The notes under the pieces are model-generated. The model saw nothing but the letters and a program-made list of their open reading frames with translations. It searched no databases and had not been told where the DNA came from. From positions 95,659-159,658 of the forward strand of contig JAKSZP010018552.1 of the NCBI GenBank assembly GCA_022478985.1: a stretch of 64,000 nt of DNA, written 5' to 3'. The stretch is from Massospora cicadina (lineage: Eukaryota > Entomophthoromycota > Entomophthoromycetes > Entomophthorales > Entomophthoraceae). Positions 44,167 to 55,300 of this stretch are shown here, piece by piece (position 1 is the stretch's first letter; every line of letters starts with the position of its first letter). The translations under genes were made by a program, and so were the position numbers.

Positions 44167-45480
44167 ATGTCATACAAGAATGAACATAGGAAACTGTGGA
44201 CAGAATTGGAAACCATTAATAAGAATGCGCTGAACTCAGCGTCACAAGCTGATCTCACTAATTTGGATGAGCAATTGATGAAAGCCAAGAAGGAAATTGA
44301 ACAAGTCAGAGTTAGGTAGACAATGATTTTTATGGAAAGGTTACCTCATTGAAATAAAAAGGAGACTGAAGTAATTGAAGAGATATTTAAGAAAACTAAA
44401 CAAGAAGCAGTTAAAGAATGATTCCACCGGATTCAATGAGATATAGCAAAGATGCTAAAGTTCTTAGAAGAAATCATGAGTACAATTGTGATTGCATCCA
44501 GATGGAGGTGAATGAAGCTGGCAGCAAGATGAACAAAAATTCAGTTGGGAAAGTACAAACCACAAGGAATAGCCTGGAGCTTTTGCTGCAATTTTGTAGA
44601 GGATTCCCTAAAATAAACCTATCATTAGTCAGGTTGACAAGCAGGAATCTTCTGACACTATAGCTTCAGAAGATTTCAGAGTATGACAAAATACTATATT
44701 TTACAGGGATAATGCGCTAGCACTTTTTCACTTATTCAAAATGATAATGTTCAGATACAGTGACCAACAAAAGGCAGTAACCATAATGAAGTATGATTAT
44801 GTCTATCAATATATAGTGTTGCCCCATCTCAACAGGGATAATTGGACGTATAAAAATGCAAAAGAAACAATAATGACTGAAATAGGTAGTCCTGCACAGA
44901 TGGCTAACTATAAACAGAAGTTTATGGGAATCCAATTTAGAAAGGATGAAACATTGGCTGCTTTTGCTGATCTATTTTACCAGAAATCCCAGATCCTGGC
45001 TTGTGTATAAAGTATTATCAGATTTTGATGCATGTATAGCAATGCAAGCAATGCTTTGGCCCTATAGAAATTTACACTGCACCATGGTTTTGGCGTTGAC
45101 AAATCAGACTTTCCACATTGCAGATGATGGAGTATATGAAGATGTCAGATTTGACGATTACTGCGTCTAATCAATTTTATGAAGAAATTCTGGCTGATGA
45201 GGATCAACTATGGCGGAATTCAAAAATGAAATTATGGAGAAATATAATGATAAGTAGAATTGAGCTTTAATGAGGAAGAAACCCAATGTATCAAAATTGA
45301 TAGAGAATTGAAAAAACATTATCAGAAAGGTGGTGCAACTGTACATTTTGCTGCCCAAAGTTAGTAGAAGAAGCTGATAAGAGATGGGAACTTTTATTTT
45401 TCTCAAGAGGATAGAGAAACTGGTCAAGATTTATTAAAAAGGTTTAGCAGTCTAAATGTGGAACAATCTAGCACTGCAAG
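44167..45480 (+). pseudogene. Gag of element E
   Basis: ATG 44167 gives MSYKNEHRKLWTELETINKN and a Lys/Glu-rich helical stretch to a TAG at 44317. The capsid part 44741-45010 reads MFRYSDQQKAVTIMK, LPHLNRDNWTYKNAKETIMT and KQKFMGIQFRKDETLAAFAD, matching C and F. A frameshift near 45008 leads to SDFDACIAMQAMLWPY. The zinc knuckle is not recognisable. An acidic stretch follows. Confidence 0.75.
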
Positions 45481-45889
45481 GGAACCTGTTCCACCAGATA
45501 TCTTCTCAGATGGCTTAGAGATGTCAGATTTATTCATAGAGGACCTAAGAGAAGATCCACTGTATCAAGATACATTGCCAAAATTAAAATGCTATCATGA
45601 GAGAGAAGTAAAAAATGAAGGCTATTGATCTAAGGTTGTAGAGGAATTTGCTTGTCCTTAAGCTAGTTAATTAATGTAAATGGCAATATATGCCAAGAAA
45701 AATATAATAAATTCAAGTCAAAGTTGAATAAAACTTATGTTGTCATACCAATCCTCATGATTAGGGGATTGATTCCAAATTGTCAGTGGGATTAATCCAA
45801 ACGTTAAATATGATATTTAAGGCCAAGAAATAATTTATAAAGAAAAACAACCAATATGTATGAACTGAAATGGCAAATGGCAATAAAGT
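45481..45889 (+). other. Deletion junction region of element E
   Basis: No protease, RT or RNase H motif. Stop-rich AT sequence joins gag-derived sequence to the integrase end. The exact breakpoint is not visible. Confidence 0.4.
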
Positions 45890-46345
45890 TGCATATTATG
45901 ATATCTGAGGAATCAAGTGCCAGCTGTCAAAAGATGAGTTAAAATTAGGACCTTTCAAAATCAATGACAAGTTGTGAACAAAGGCCAATGGATAAGACCA
46001 TTCAAGATTATCCTCAAGCCAGCAAGAGATGCCTATACGCTGAAGAACATCACTGATGGATGTATAGTGAACAGGGTCCACACCAAATACATTAAGTATT
46101 AGATCTAGGAGAAAATTGCAATGTTTTCATGGAACCGCTGAACCTACTAAAACTAGTTTAAGTTCCATTGTTTTGAATTAATTCTCAAGAAGACTGGTGG
46201 ACCATAATGGCTGGATAAGTCCCAAGAGGGGACCTCTAAGCAGAATTTTCTGTTGAGTCCCAAAAGGGGACCACTGAACCATACTTGCTGTTAAGTTCAA
46301 AAAGGGACCTTTGAACCAGAATAGTGGTAAAATAAAAAATGGACC
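45890..46345 (+). pseudogene. Integrase C-terminus and RT(A/S)EP tail repeats of element E
   Basis: 46000-46104 reads RPFKIILKPARDAYTLKNIT and VHTKYIKY, the SH3-like end of a Ty3/gypsy integrase. It is followed by degenerate units with the cores GAACCGCTGAACCTA (46132), GGGACCTCTAAGC (46238), GGGACCACTGAACCA (46269), GGGACCTTTGAACCA (46305) and GGACCTCTGAAAC (46341). They match the tail series of F and C. Confidence 0.65.
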
Positions 46346-47059
46346 TCTGAAACTACTGATAATAGGCTGAGTCCCATTGCAAAAAATTCATGTAAAAATT
46401 TATATAAGATAAACACATAGAAAAGATTATAAAGGAAAAAAATATAAGAAAATATATTTGTATAATATTTATCTTATTTTGTGACAATTAAGAGGATCTG
46501 GCGGTGATCCCACCTTCCATTGTCTAGTGGGGAGAAGGGGGATGAATTATGATGAGAGTATTATGAATTAAGCTGGACTCAAAGAAGAACGTGAACATTG
46601 GCAGGATCAGCCTGGGTTGAAATTGGATCCGCTGTGAAGAGGCTTGAGGAAAGAGGAAGTTTATTACTCTGATCAAAAACGGAGAGCCCAGCCTGAGGGA
46701 GTAAAGGAACCAAAGAATTGGGAAAGCTGACTAAGAATACTCTTTATACGATGGGGACACATATAGGCCATTTTGGGGCAATACAGGTGTATTAGATCAT
46801 ATTGTCAGCGAGAATGACCAAAATAGTCTGACATGGCATGAGGCTGTGGGAACCATGCTTGAAAGAGGAAGCAGTGATCAGGAAAAGAAGTGAGAAGCTG
46901 CTTTCCTGAGAATGGCATGAGATGCATTGAGTGCAGATTAGACAAGCTCCACTGGAGTTGTATTATAATATGATGGTCAAATTTGTGACCATGGCCTGAT
47001 GTGGCATCTTTCCCCAAATTCCTATCTTTCGCTGGATAATCTGGACAAGTGGGGAGATA
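46346..47059 (-). other. Post-pol region of element E, opposite-strand frame reduced
   Basis: Corresponds in position to the opposite-strand ORF region of C and F but is much shorter. A minus frame (47017-46805) is open for 70 codons and does not align clearly with them. The minus strand next to the 3' LTR reads CCAACATATCTCCCCACTTGTCCA, similar to the element before the ATG in C and F. The plus strand there is the polypurine tract GTGGGGAGATA. Confidence 0.45.
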
Positions 47060-48237
47060 TGTTGGTCTTTCAGTATGCTTATATTACCCATCTTTATTAG
47101 ATTATATTATATGCTAGCCCACAGGAGACAAGACCCTTTAGTGAATGTGAGTTTTAAAAGAAATGATAACTATTGTTGGTAGTTATACCTAACGAAATAA
47201 AAACTATTCCTTCAGGATTTGATTCCGTCAGATTACATATGGTTTTTAGGGTGATCCCTGACAATTAAAAAGTTATTTGGATATCGATTTAATTACAAAT
47301 AGTTCAATAATATATTGTAGGAGTTGATTGTAGTTTGTCACTGATTGTAAGAGATTTATTTTTAGTTGCTGAGCATTAACGACGCTTCTGGAAGCGACTT
47401 GCAAGTTAGCCCTTTAGGTAATGTGACATGCTGTCAATGGGTAAAAGGTCCCATTATTTAAGCAGGTTGCTAGCCTAATAAGGATAATATGCTGGAGTTG
47501 AGTGAAGGCTCTGGGACACGTTCTTTCATTAAAACCAAGAAGATGTCATAATTCTAGTCAGTTGCAGAATATGATTAGATGGATGGGGAAGATCATAGTT
47601 GGGTGTGACTTCAGAGGGCTAATCCATCAGCAACAGCTGCCATTTCCAAAATGTGGCACTACCGGAAAAATAGCACCAAATTCCCTATATTTTTTTGATT
47701 TATAAGTAAATAAAGAAGAATTCTTAAGACTTTTTTATTTATCCTGTTATATATATGTTGTATTTATTATTAATTAGATTAGAGTTGAAGGATTAGAAAT
47801 CCTTTGGCAAAATATGCTTGTTGAGATCTCCACAGGTCCTGCAAGAGAAGGGTAATGGGGAAACTCTATTAAGAACTAGTGAACATACTGAGAGTAGGTT
47901 AAGTTCTATCAAAAGTAAAGAGGACCTTTAGACCAGACGTTGCCAACTCTAGAGGAAGAAGTGAAAAAATAAGAGTTCCCTTGTTTTCTGGAGAGTTTAT
48001 CAAAGCCTTCACAAGTAGGTTGAATGAAGGTTGTCATTAACTGTCCTAATGAGAAACCTTACCAAAAGATATACATTTTGGTTGTGGAAACTCAGCTGGA
48101 TACAAGTATTCATACTAGTATCACTTACTCACATACATTTTACCATATATATATATATGCAGTTATTGGTTGTACAAATCAAAACCTATGTAGTAGACTT
48201 AAGAGCTAAAGCGAGCAACACAGCTCTAAAAGTTAAG
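47060..48237 (+). repeat. 3' LTR of element E
   Basis: TGTTGGTCTTTCAG to CTCTAAAAGTTAA, aligned with 42920-44100. A (TA)n run of about 14 bases lies near 48148. Confidence 0.78.
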
Positions 48238-50105
48238 ACTGTATTGCTGGCATTCACTTTGACTAATGCTCATATCACTACCTAGAAAGTCAGATGATCA
48301 GTATTAACAAGAATTTATTTGATTCAGTCAGTACTCATATTCAGGTGTTCTTTTATGCCATTGGAGATAGCGTGCCAAGAAAACCCAGGCTTCACTAGTT
48401 TGAACGCGGTTAATTTCCTATAGGTCATATGTTCCTGGCACATTGCGCAATAAACAATAGTCTCTGTGGCTTCAAATAAAGAATTTTCTGATATTATTCT
48501 GATAAACCTACTTTGATGTCTTCTGCGGCCCTCCATGTCCTGTTAATACATGATCTACATTAATAAATTGCAGATTTTTTGAAGTCTTTATAATAATAAG
48601 GTATTTTCCCTGACCATTGTAGACAGTTGTCACTTGAAGCTTTTGGTGTTCTCCATTGCCTTATTCTATGCTTGCTGTATTTCTGGTGGTTGATCCAGTA
48701 TATTTCCAGTAATCTTTTTTCATATTGATCTTCAGCTTCACTTTGGATAATCATAACTGTTGAAAACTGAGATAGATCTTTGCATTTTGATGTACAGTCT
48801 CTTCTCTCTGTACAATTCAAAATTGTATGCTTTTAATTTTAAGCTCTAAAGGTTAGATCTCACTTCAGGCTCTATTAATTTATGCAGCAATTGCAGTGAA
48901 GAATGGCCTGTCACCACTTAAAATGTACAATGTGAACCTATACTCTGAAATGCTTATAGGCTAATATTACCATACGGCATTTCTACTTAGTCACATGTAG
49001 TTTCGCTCCTTCTTGCTAAGAGTATGACTCTCATATGCTACAGTGTGTTCATCACTGATTTTAACTACCTGACAAACTATGGCACCAATTGCTATTTAGG
49101 ATGCCTCTCTTTATATAATAAATGTATGATCAAAAATTTTTTATTGCAGTATTAGTTCCACCATTAGATACATTATAAGTGCATTTAAAGAGTCCTGGGC
49201 TTCCTCATCTAGTCCAAATTTTATTGGATTTTTAGCAGTTGAATTTGGCTTATAAATGGAAGCAAAGTTTTTGATGAAACGGCAATAATAGCAGACTATA
49301 TTAAAAATACTTACACATCCCGATTTTTTTGGTTGTGACATAGCCTAATCTCCTCAACTTTAAGATTTGAGGGCATAGTCCATTTAAGCCTAAAATAAGA
49401 ACCTAAGTATTCAATTTTTTAAATAAGTGGCACTCCAAGGTTTTATCTTTAAATTTGCTGCTGGTAATTTTTCAAAACTTTTTCCAAGTGTTCAAGGTGA
49501 TTTGTGAATGAGCGACTAAAAACATTGATACCATCTAGGTAGATAATAACGAACTAAAAAGCTCAGATCACCTAACATGGCATCAATTGCGCATTGTAAT
49601 GTAGGCGTCACATTGTAAAAACTCTGAGGCATTCACATTGGTTGATATAGTCCTTGGGCGGTAATAATTGCACATTTTTTCTTAAACGTTCTTAGGTAGA
49701 TCAATTATTTAGTATCTGGATGTGATCTATTGCAAAAAGTATTAAGCCACTCCTAGGCAATCAAGTGCATCATCTATTCACAGAAGTGGGTAAAGTACTT
49801 TTTAGTTATTTTGTTCAGCCATTGTAATCTATAACAACTTAGTTGGATCCATATTTTTTCTTTACAACTTATAATAGAATTCCTAAGTGCTTAAAGATAG
49901 AGCAATTATTCCAAGTACGAGTAGTTTAGCAACTTTGTTGGCAACTATGGTCTCACTTTCCAGTCTGCATCTAAGTGGTCACATTTGAATTGGAATTTGA
50001 TCCCAAATCAACTTAATGGACTATACTTTAGCACATCTGAGGTCATGATCATCTTATGCAAACACTTTATAATATTTTTAAATAATATCATTATCTTTAT
50101 TTTTT
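48238..50105 (-). pseudogene. RT, RNase H and integrase N-part of element G
   Basis: RT reads KKKYGSN, a stop, VVIDY near 49840 and IIYLDGINVFSRSFTNHLEH near 49545, so the second Asp of YxDD is Gly. The connection near 49340-49141 reads FNIVCYYCRFIKNFASIYKP and FGLDEEAQDSLNAL. RNase H remains as VVTGHSSLQLLHKLI near 48910. The zinc region reads EATETIVYCAMCQEHM near 48450. Many stops. The family is that of F. Confidence 0.7.
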
Positions 50106-51840
50106 AATTGAGGTAGACCAGGGGACAGACACTACCATTATACTAGAGTAAGGAGAAAGAGGAAAGTGATATGCATACGGTAAAGCTATTGGACACCCCA
50201 GAGTGACATGCTACTCCTGGTGTCATCTGGTACCGCTATATTTTGTGGGAATGGGCAGTCTATTCCTTGGGCTTTCCCCTAGGATGGAGCAGGTGTGGAG
50301 GAAAAGGTCCATGTGTAAGAACCATACTGGGAACCATGACTCAATGAGTCGTTGATGCTTTGGTTTCATGTAGCCATATATCCAAGCCTGTAAGTGTTCC
50401 AGCAGGTGTAAGTAAAACCTGTTGACTGTCCCATGGATGGCTGGCATTGTTTCATTGATGGCATCTAGAGAGACAGTGTTTATGGTCCATAGTTCTATGG
50501 CTACTATGAGGGAACAGAGAGTGGGTGATATTGGGGATTAAGATGGAGTGTAAAGAGGCACCTTGAAATTGATAGATCTTGGGTGGCATGAACTCTGAAC
50601 AGGCGCGCCACCTCTCGCCCTATGGCATTTGATGGTGGGCATACTTCAAGGCGGTGGTGTAAGGTACCGTTCTCTCCACACACTGCAAATGTTTCATGGG
50701 AGGCGTTTGGCGGTCTGCTATTCTGTAGGTTCATTTAAGACATCTCCATGTGTTAGCTCTGACCCAGGGCTGGAGGAGTGGGTGGTGGGTGAGCCCCAGA
50801 TTGCCTTTTGCGTTGAGAGATCATATGGAATGGCTAAGGCACTGAGTTAGTCAACTCTTGCGATGCTTGGCTTACTATCCTTAATGTTCCTTAGGGTGGG
50901 TTGGCCCTGCTTTTCAAGTGTGAAGCACGTTTTGGGACTTCCACTTCCCTGACTTGTGCCCGTTGTTATGACAGTTAATACTGAGTGTTTGATGGTGCAG
51001 AGGAGGCGCTTGAAGTGAGGGGGGCCCATGTGGTCCAGCGGCATTAGGATGGGACGCAAGTTATAAGAGTAGGGTGGAGGGGTTGTGGTAATTAGATAGT
51101 TTGAGTGCTTGAGCAAATTTGGACCTGGCTGCTCTTTACCAATGTTGGCGTGGTAGGTCTGGGGCCAGTACGCTCTCTCTCAGTTTACTAGTATGCGGTT
51201 AGCTTGGGCTTCAAAGTCTACTTGGCCCATGTCACCACTTGAGCGTGGGCCACAGAGCATCTCCATGCGTATTGGTGAGTGAGACCCTGGCCACAGCCAT
51301 CCTTGGATCATGGCGCGCACTGAAGAGATGAAAGAGGGTAAGAAGGAGATGGCATGGGCAGGGAACCAGAGGATTGTGGGATTTGTGAGTTTGCAACTGT
51401 TACGTGCCCTGTTAGCCTGGGTGATCTTCCTTTAAGGGAGGCAATGCAGTTTGACATTCTTTGCAGCAGTTTGTTCTCTATTGTATCAGATGCATATTCT
51501 CCTTCTTCCGCTCACATCCTAAGGTGGCGGACAGGATTTGGGGATAAAAGATGCAAAAGGTAGGATGAGAGGGTCAATCTATTATTGATGTCTTGGTTGT
51601 GTTTGTCATGAAGATAGAAAGATAAGTTTAAACTGGCCAGCCAGTCTAAATGCCAAAGCACCCAAATGACAAGCTTAAATTCCAGAGGCACAGCTTCTTG
51701 AATGATGGTTATTTTAAAGGGAACAGATTTCGCCAATGAGCGTCTGTGGGTTATAATTGTGAATATGAACCTGGCAATGAACCAGGCAACCACAGTCCCA
51801 GGGCCCGCGGGTTTTGGAGCTGGGAAAAATTGGGTCAAGT
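50106..51840 (-). pseudogene. LINE fragment: RT C-terminal part and zinc-binding domain
   Basis: GC-richer than the flanks. On minus it reads NKLLQRMSNCIASLKGRSPR and LTGHVTVANS (51480-51370), then HAISFLPSFISSVRAMIQGW and VDFEAQANRILVN (51350-51190), the thumb region of fungal non-LTR RTs, then HFKRLLCTIKHSVLTV. Near 50690 the zinc-binding motif reads CGENGTLHHRLEVCPPSNAI and later LLEHLQAWIYGYMKP. Stops are few. The polymerase core is missing, so it is 5'-truncated. The 3' end is CTCAATTAAAAAATAAAG. I could not find a target duplication. It interrupts or adjoins G. The 5' boundary is approximate. Confidence 0.7.
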
Positions 51841-52083
51841 AGGGTAGTTTAAATTTCATAATAAAAAATTGAATTTGGTAATGTTTTTTTAAAAACAAAG
51901 ATAGAAAATTAACTCTTAATTTTCTTAGTGTGTTATAACTATTTAAATAGATGATTGATTTATGGAATAGCTTAGTAAAGCTCAGAATTGGGCCCTCAAG
52001 GATTCGCCTAACCTGGAGAACTTTGAGTGAAGGGGAACGAATTTACTTTGAACAGACTTCAAAATTGTCAGCGCCAGGCCAAG
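51841..52083. other. Short AT-rich interval before F
   Basis: No feature seen. Ends with CCAAG, which should be the target duplication of F. Confidence 0.5.
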
Positions 52084-53229
52084 TGTTAAAATCTATAGGT
52101 TTTCTGTTTAAACTCGGCCAATAACACCTATAAATATATTAATTGCATAGGTTCGTTGTTGTAAAATTATCCACGTTGTTTAATAGTAAAATATGATATA
52201 TTTTTTTAAAAAAGTATGGTGACTATTATCTGTAGTTGAATTGAAGAACTAGAATTTAGCCCAACGCTTAGCTAGTATTTCCTCTCAAAATGCTTATGAT
52301 GTCCTTAATAAGAGTTTGTTACCTGGTACCATCTAACTTGATCCACGCTCAGATCCTTGTTTCTGGTTTCTCTCTATGAAACACAGTCAGCAGCAATCCC
52401 TGATTTGATTAAGCTTCTCTTCTCTGGATTCACGCTCAGATCCTTAATCTTTATTCCAAAGAGTCTCTAATTAAAGAACACAGAAATAATTCCCTGAGAA
52501 AAAAAGAACTCAAAATGGATTCTGATAAAGTCTACTAAGATAATAATCTAGTAAAGTGTATTCTGATTATTGATGTTTTTTATTAAGTAAATTCTTAGGG
52601 GAACTTATATTGGGGAATTCGGCACCCAACCCTCAAATTGGCACCTCCTCAATGAAATGGCAGCCGTTTCCATTGAATTACCCATCCTCATTTTTAGCGA
52701 TGGTCTTCCCCATCCTTGCTAGGATTCTATTATTGAAAATCCTCAAGACCTAAAACGAAAAGAGGTGGAAAACGCATCCCTAACGTTTTCCTCTCAATAC
52801 CAGCGAACCAACCATATTTGGCAAGAAACTTGCTTAGGTAATGGGACTTGTTACCAATTAAGGCAGGTTGCAAACCAACTGATCAGTTCACTAGTTGCAG
52901 GCGGCATCACTCGCCTCACAACTCAATGCTTAAATTCCCAATTGGTTGGTGATGAAACCTGACTGATCCCAATTGGTACACCTGATAGTGAATCATTGAT
53001 CAACTATCAGATGCTATGTTTCGTCAGCAACTCTGCCTGGTAAGATCTTAAGCATTCATCCAGATTGATACCTGATGGATCCAAAACAGGTGAATAACCT
53101 AAAATCTCCCAAACATTATTACCCCAAAATAAGAGTCAACCAATACCCAATTCACTTAGCATTAGGGAGCTATCCCCTAGCGACCCCTGGTAATCTAGTC
53201 AGCTGAAAATATGAACAAAAATTCCAACA
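52084..53229 (-). repeat. 3' LTR of element F
   Basis: 1146 bp; on minus TGTTGGAATTTTTGTTCATA to GATTTTAACA. Preceded on minus by AAGAGGTGGTATG, the likely polypurine tract (53230-53242). Related to 25206-26345. Confidence 0.88.
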
Positions 53230-53809
53230 CATACCACCTCTTGCCTAGATTTCCAGCGAGAAAAGAATCAGGGCAGGAGAACACTGCTTTGGACACTTGG
53301 TCAAATACTTCATTGGTTCAAGCGGAGTACACTCATCAATACTCAACGCTGCTCAGGATAGCCTTTGGCATGCGGCACTCTTCCTCTTCATCCTTGCTAA
53401 CGCCTACTCAGAGTAAGTCCACACGACCTTCTGTTGTGCTGGGATGATTGATTTACTTGTGATGATATTAATCCCAGGGTCCAGTTTTCCCCCCTTCAGG
53501 ACATATGCCCTGCTGTCATATTCAGGATTTTGGTTTGACATCCTCAATTATCTGAAATTCTCCTCATCCTTGACAGAAAATTCTTGCCATCAATGTTTGT
53601 TTTGTGGTGCAATTAAGAATGCTCATTTATGTTCGCCTTTATTAATTTCTTGTTATAACCTCTTGGCTCATAACATTCTTAATTCTTCTCTGGAGATCTT
53701 AATTCATTAATTTTAAGATTGATTTCTCCAAAATTAGAGCTTAATTGATTTTAGAGTGCATAATATTAACTATTATATAAGTCCAACATCCCCCTCTTGT
53801 CCAGCTCAT
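53230..53809 (+). pseudogene. Opposite-strand ORF of element F, upstream block
   Basis: Plus strand, opposite to gag-pol. Reads VQAEYTHQYSTLLRIAFGMR, TPTQS, then MIDLLVMILIPGSSFPPFRT, LLSYSGF and CSPLLISCYNLLAHN. The same series stands in C at 29553-29209. An AT-rich stretch of about 100 bp separates it from the main block. Unknown family. Confidence 0.5.
53774..53809 (+). promoter_or_regulatory. TATA-like or splice-acceptor-like element before the opposite-strand ATG
   Basis: TATATAAGTCCAACATCCCCC followed by TCTTGTCCAGCTCAT, conserved in C (29097-29059, minus). The TATATAA lies 30 bp before ATG 53810, short for TATA plus start site. The pyrimidine tract ending CAG fits a 3' splice site equally well. 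Confidence 0.4.
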
Positions 53810-54854
53810 ATGTCAAATTCTGAGTCTCAGTACCAGCAGCTGCATAATAGCTTGTCTGATAAAGACCTTCAGCTCTTCCAGCTGATGAGTCGATCTGCAT
53901 GCAGGAACCTCTTCTATGGTCCTTCCAGGACTCATACTCCAAGTCAAGTACCAGTAGCCAGTCCTTCTATGGAATTACTGTAAATGGTAGCCAACTCTGA
54001 TGAAACCAGGTTAGCAGTTGTCTTAATTGATTTACGACCAATCTTTCCTCTGTCATCAATTCCTGAGTTAGATTTAGAAACTCTTCTGGATTTTGCTCTA
54101 TTTGCAGATACTCCTACCATGATCGTTGAACCTTTTTAAGCAATTCCCTCTGCTCTCAATTGTTTGCTCCTCACTGGATTGGGCTTGCTTATGGAGTTCC
54201 TCTTTTGACTCAGTCAATATTACAAGTTAGCTTTCTTGGCCACCTAATTAGCCAATAGAAACAGTGTATATTTCGAACTTCCCTATGCAGAATTAAGGGC
54301 CCAAGTCACCAAAACTTTGTCCATAGCTCTGAACTCTTCTGATCTAAATACATCCTAGATCGAGATGTTGCAGCCTATGCTATTCACTTTGCTAGACAAA
54401 TTCTTCAAAGTTGGGCCATGAAATTTCCAGCCTCCCCTGGCTTCCATCTCTCATTCTGCTTCAGCTTCCAAGAAGCTCATAGTCGTCGCTTAAAGGATGT
54501 CATTCGCTTCTTGCATAACTATCTCATTTCTGGCACATCCCATAGGTATCCTCCACTGATGGCTGTGATAGGGAGCATGATTTGGCAACCCCCGCCTAGT
54601 ATCCCTTGCTCAATACTGGCCCATATGTCCAGTGTTCTTGACAAAGCCCATTGACAGTGCTCAAGACCAATCTTCCAGATCTGGTGCCATATTGTAATTA
54701 CTTGGGGTTATTTTCTGACTTCCTCTTCTTGTACTGTTGCTTCCCTCCCCCTTCTGGGTTATCATATTTGGCATCTTCTGACATTATAATTTCTCTTCCC
54801 TTGTCGCTTTCTCACAGGGATCTGTGTCCGCTCAAAAAACTTGATTTCATGTAG
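53810..54854 (+). pseudogene. Opposite-strand ORF of element F, main block
   Basis: ATG 53810: MSNSESQYQQLHNSLSDKDL, QLFQLMSRSACRNLFYGPSR, THTPS, then a TAA and further frames with SSIPELDLETLLDFALFADT, LDRDVAAYAIHFARQILQSW, FPASPGFHLSFCFSFQEAHS, RRLKDVIRFLHNYLISGTSH, SILAHMSSVLDKAH and LGLFSDFLFLYCCFPPPSGL. Alignment with C holds at the amino-acid level over about 300 residues despite stops in both. A product of roughly 350 residues with hydrophobic segments near the end is implied. No family recognised. An env-like or regulatory role would be speculation. Confidence 0.6.
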
Positions 54855-55089
54855 GTCTAGCCCTCACTAGCGTCCAATCTCACATAGATTTTAATGGGCT
54901 ATTTACTACTACTATGATCCATCCTCCCTCCCCCAAGAGGCGACATAGGCGGAATCATCCCCAAATCAAGGATAACCAATAAAAATAAAAAATATAAGAT
55001 ATCATTTTTCTTTGCGTTTTTAATAATCTTTTCTCCTATATTCTTATCAATTTTTTATTTTTGCCTCTCTTTTTTCCCCATGTGATTTG
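54855..55089. other. Post-pol spacer of element F
   Basis: Contains the conserved CATCCTCCCTCCCCCAAGAGG and CGACATAGGCGGAATCATCC blocks (54918-54957) and an AT-rich run. No gene seen. The position matches 27766-28060 of C. Confidence 0.45.
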
Positions 55090-55300
55090 ACCTTCTTTTG
55101 GTTCAGCAGTCCATCTTTTTATTTTTATTCCCCCAAACTGGATCCTAGGTATACTTAAACCTACCAGTTTTCTATGGTTCAGAGGTCTTACTTTTTAAGA
55201 CTTAACCATATAGTTTGGTTCAGCGGTCCTTTTTTTGGACTTGACCAAATCATTAGGACATAACCAACGTAATGGTTCAGTGGTCCTTTGAGAGCTCTTT
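55090..55300 (-). repeat. RT(A/S)EP tail repeats after integrase of F
   Basis: Four units with cores GGACCACTGAACCA, GGACCGCTGAACCA, AGACCTCTGAACCA and GGACTGCTGAACCA, 50 to 75 bp apart. In the integrase frame they read QRTTEPLRW, KKRTAEPNYMVKS and, after a shift, KTSEP. They are probably a repetitive basic C-terminal tail of integrase. Confidence 0.65.

Larger units (their letters stand above)
42920..48237 (+). mobile_element. Element E: pol-deleted relative of F, in integrase of G
   Basis: LTRs 42920-44100 and 47060-48237 (about 1180 bp). A degenerate primer site follows the 5' LTR. Gag is recognisable. Then the sequence jumps to the integrase C-terminus and tail repeats, so protease to integrase core are missing. 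The flanks CAGTA and, approximately, CTGTA suggest a decayed duplication. The integrase of G continues on both sides. Confidence 0.78.

Noticed and set aside
48140..48165. TA-rich microsatellite in the E 3' LTR
   Set aside because: A short ordinary (TA)n run without further interest.
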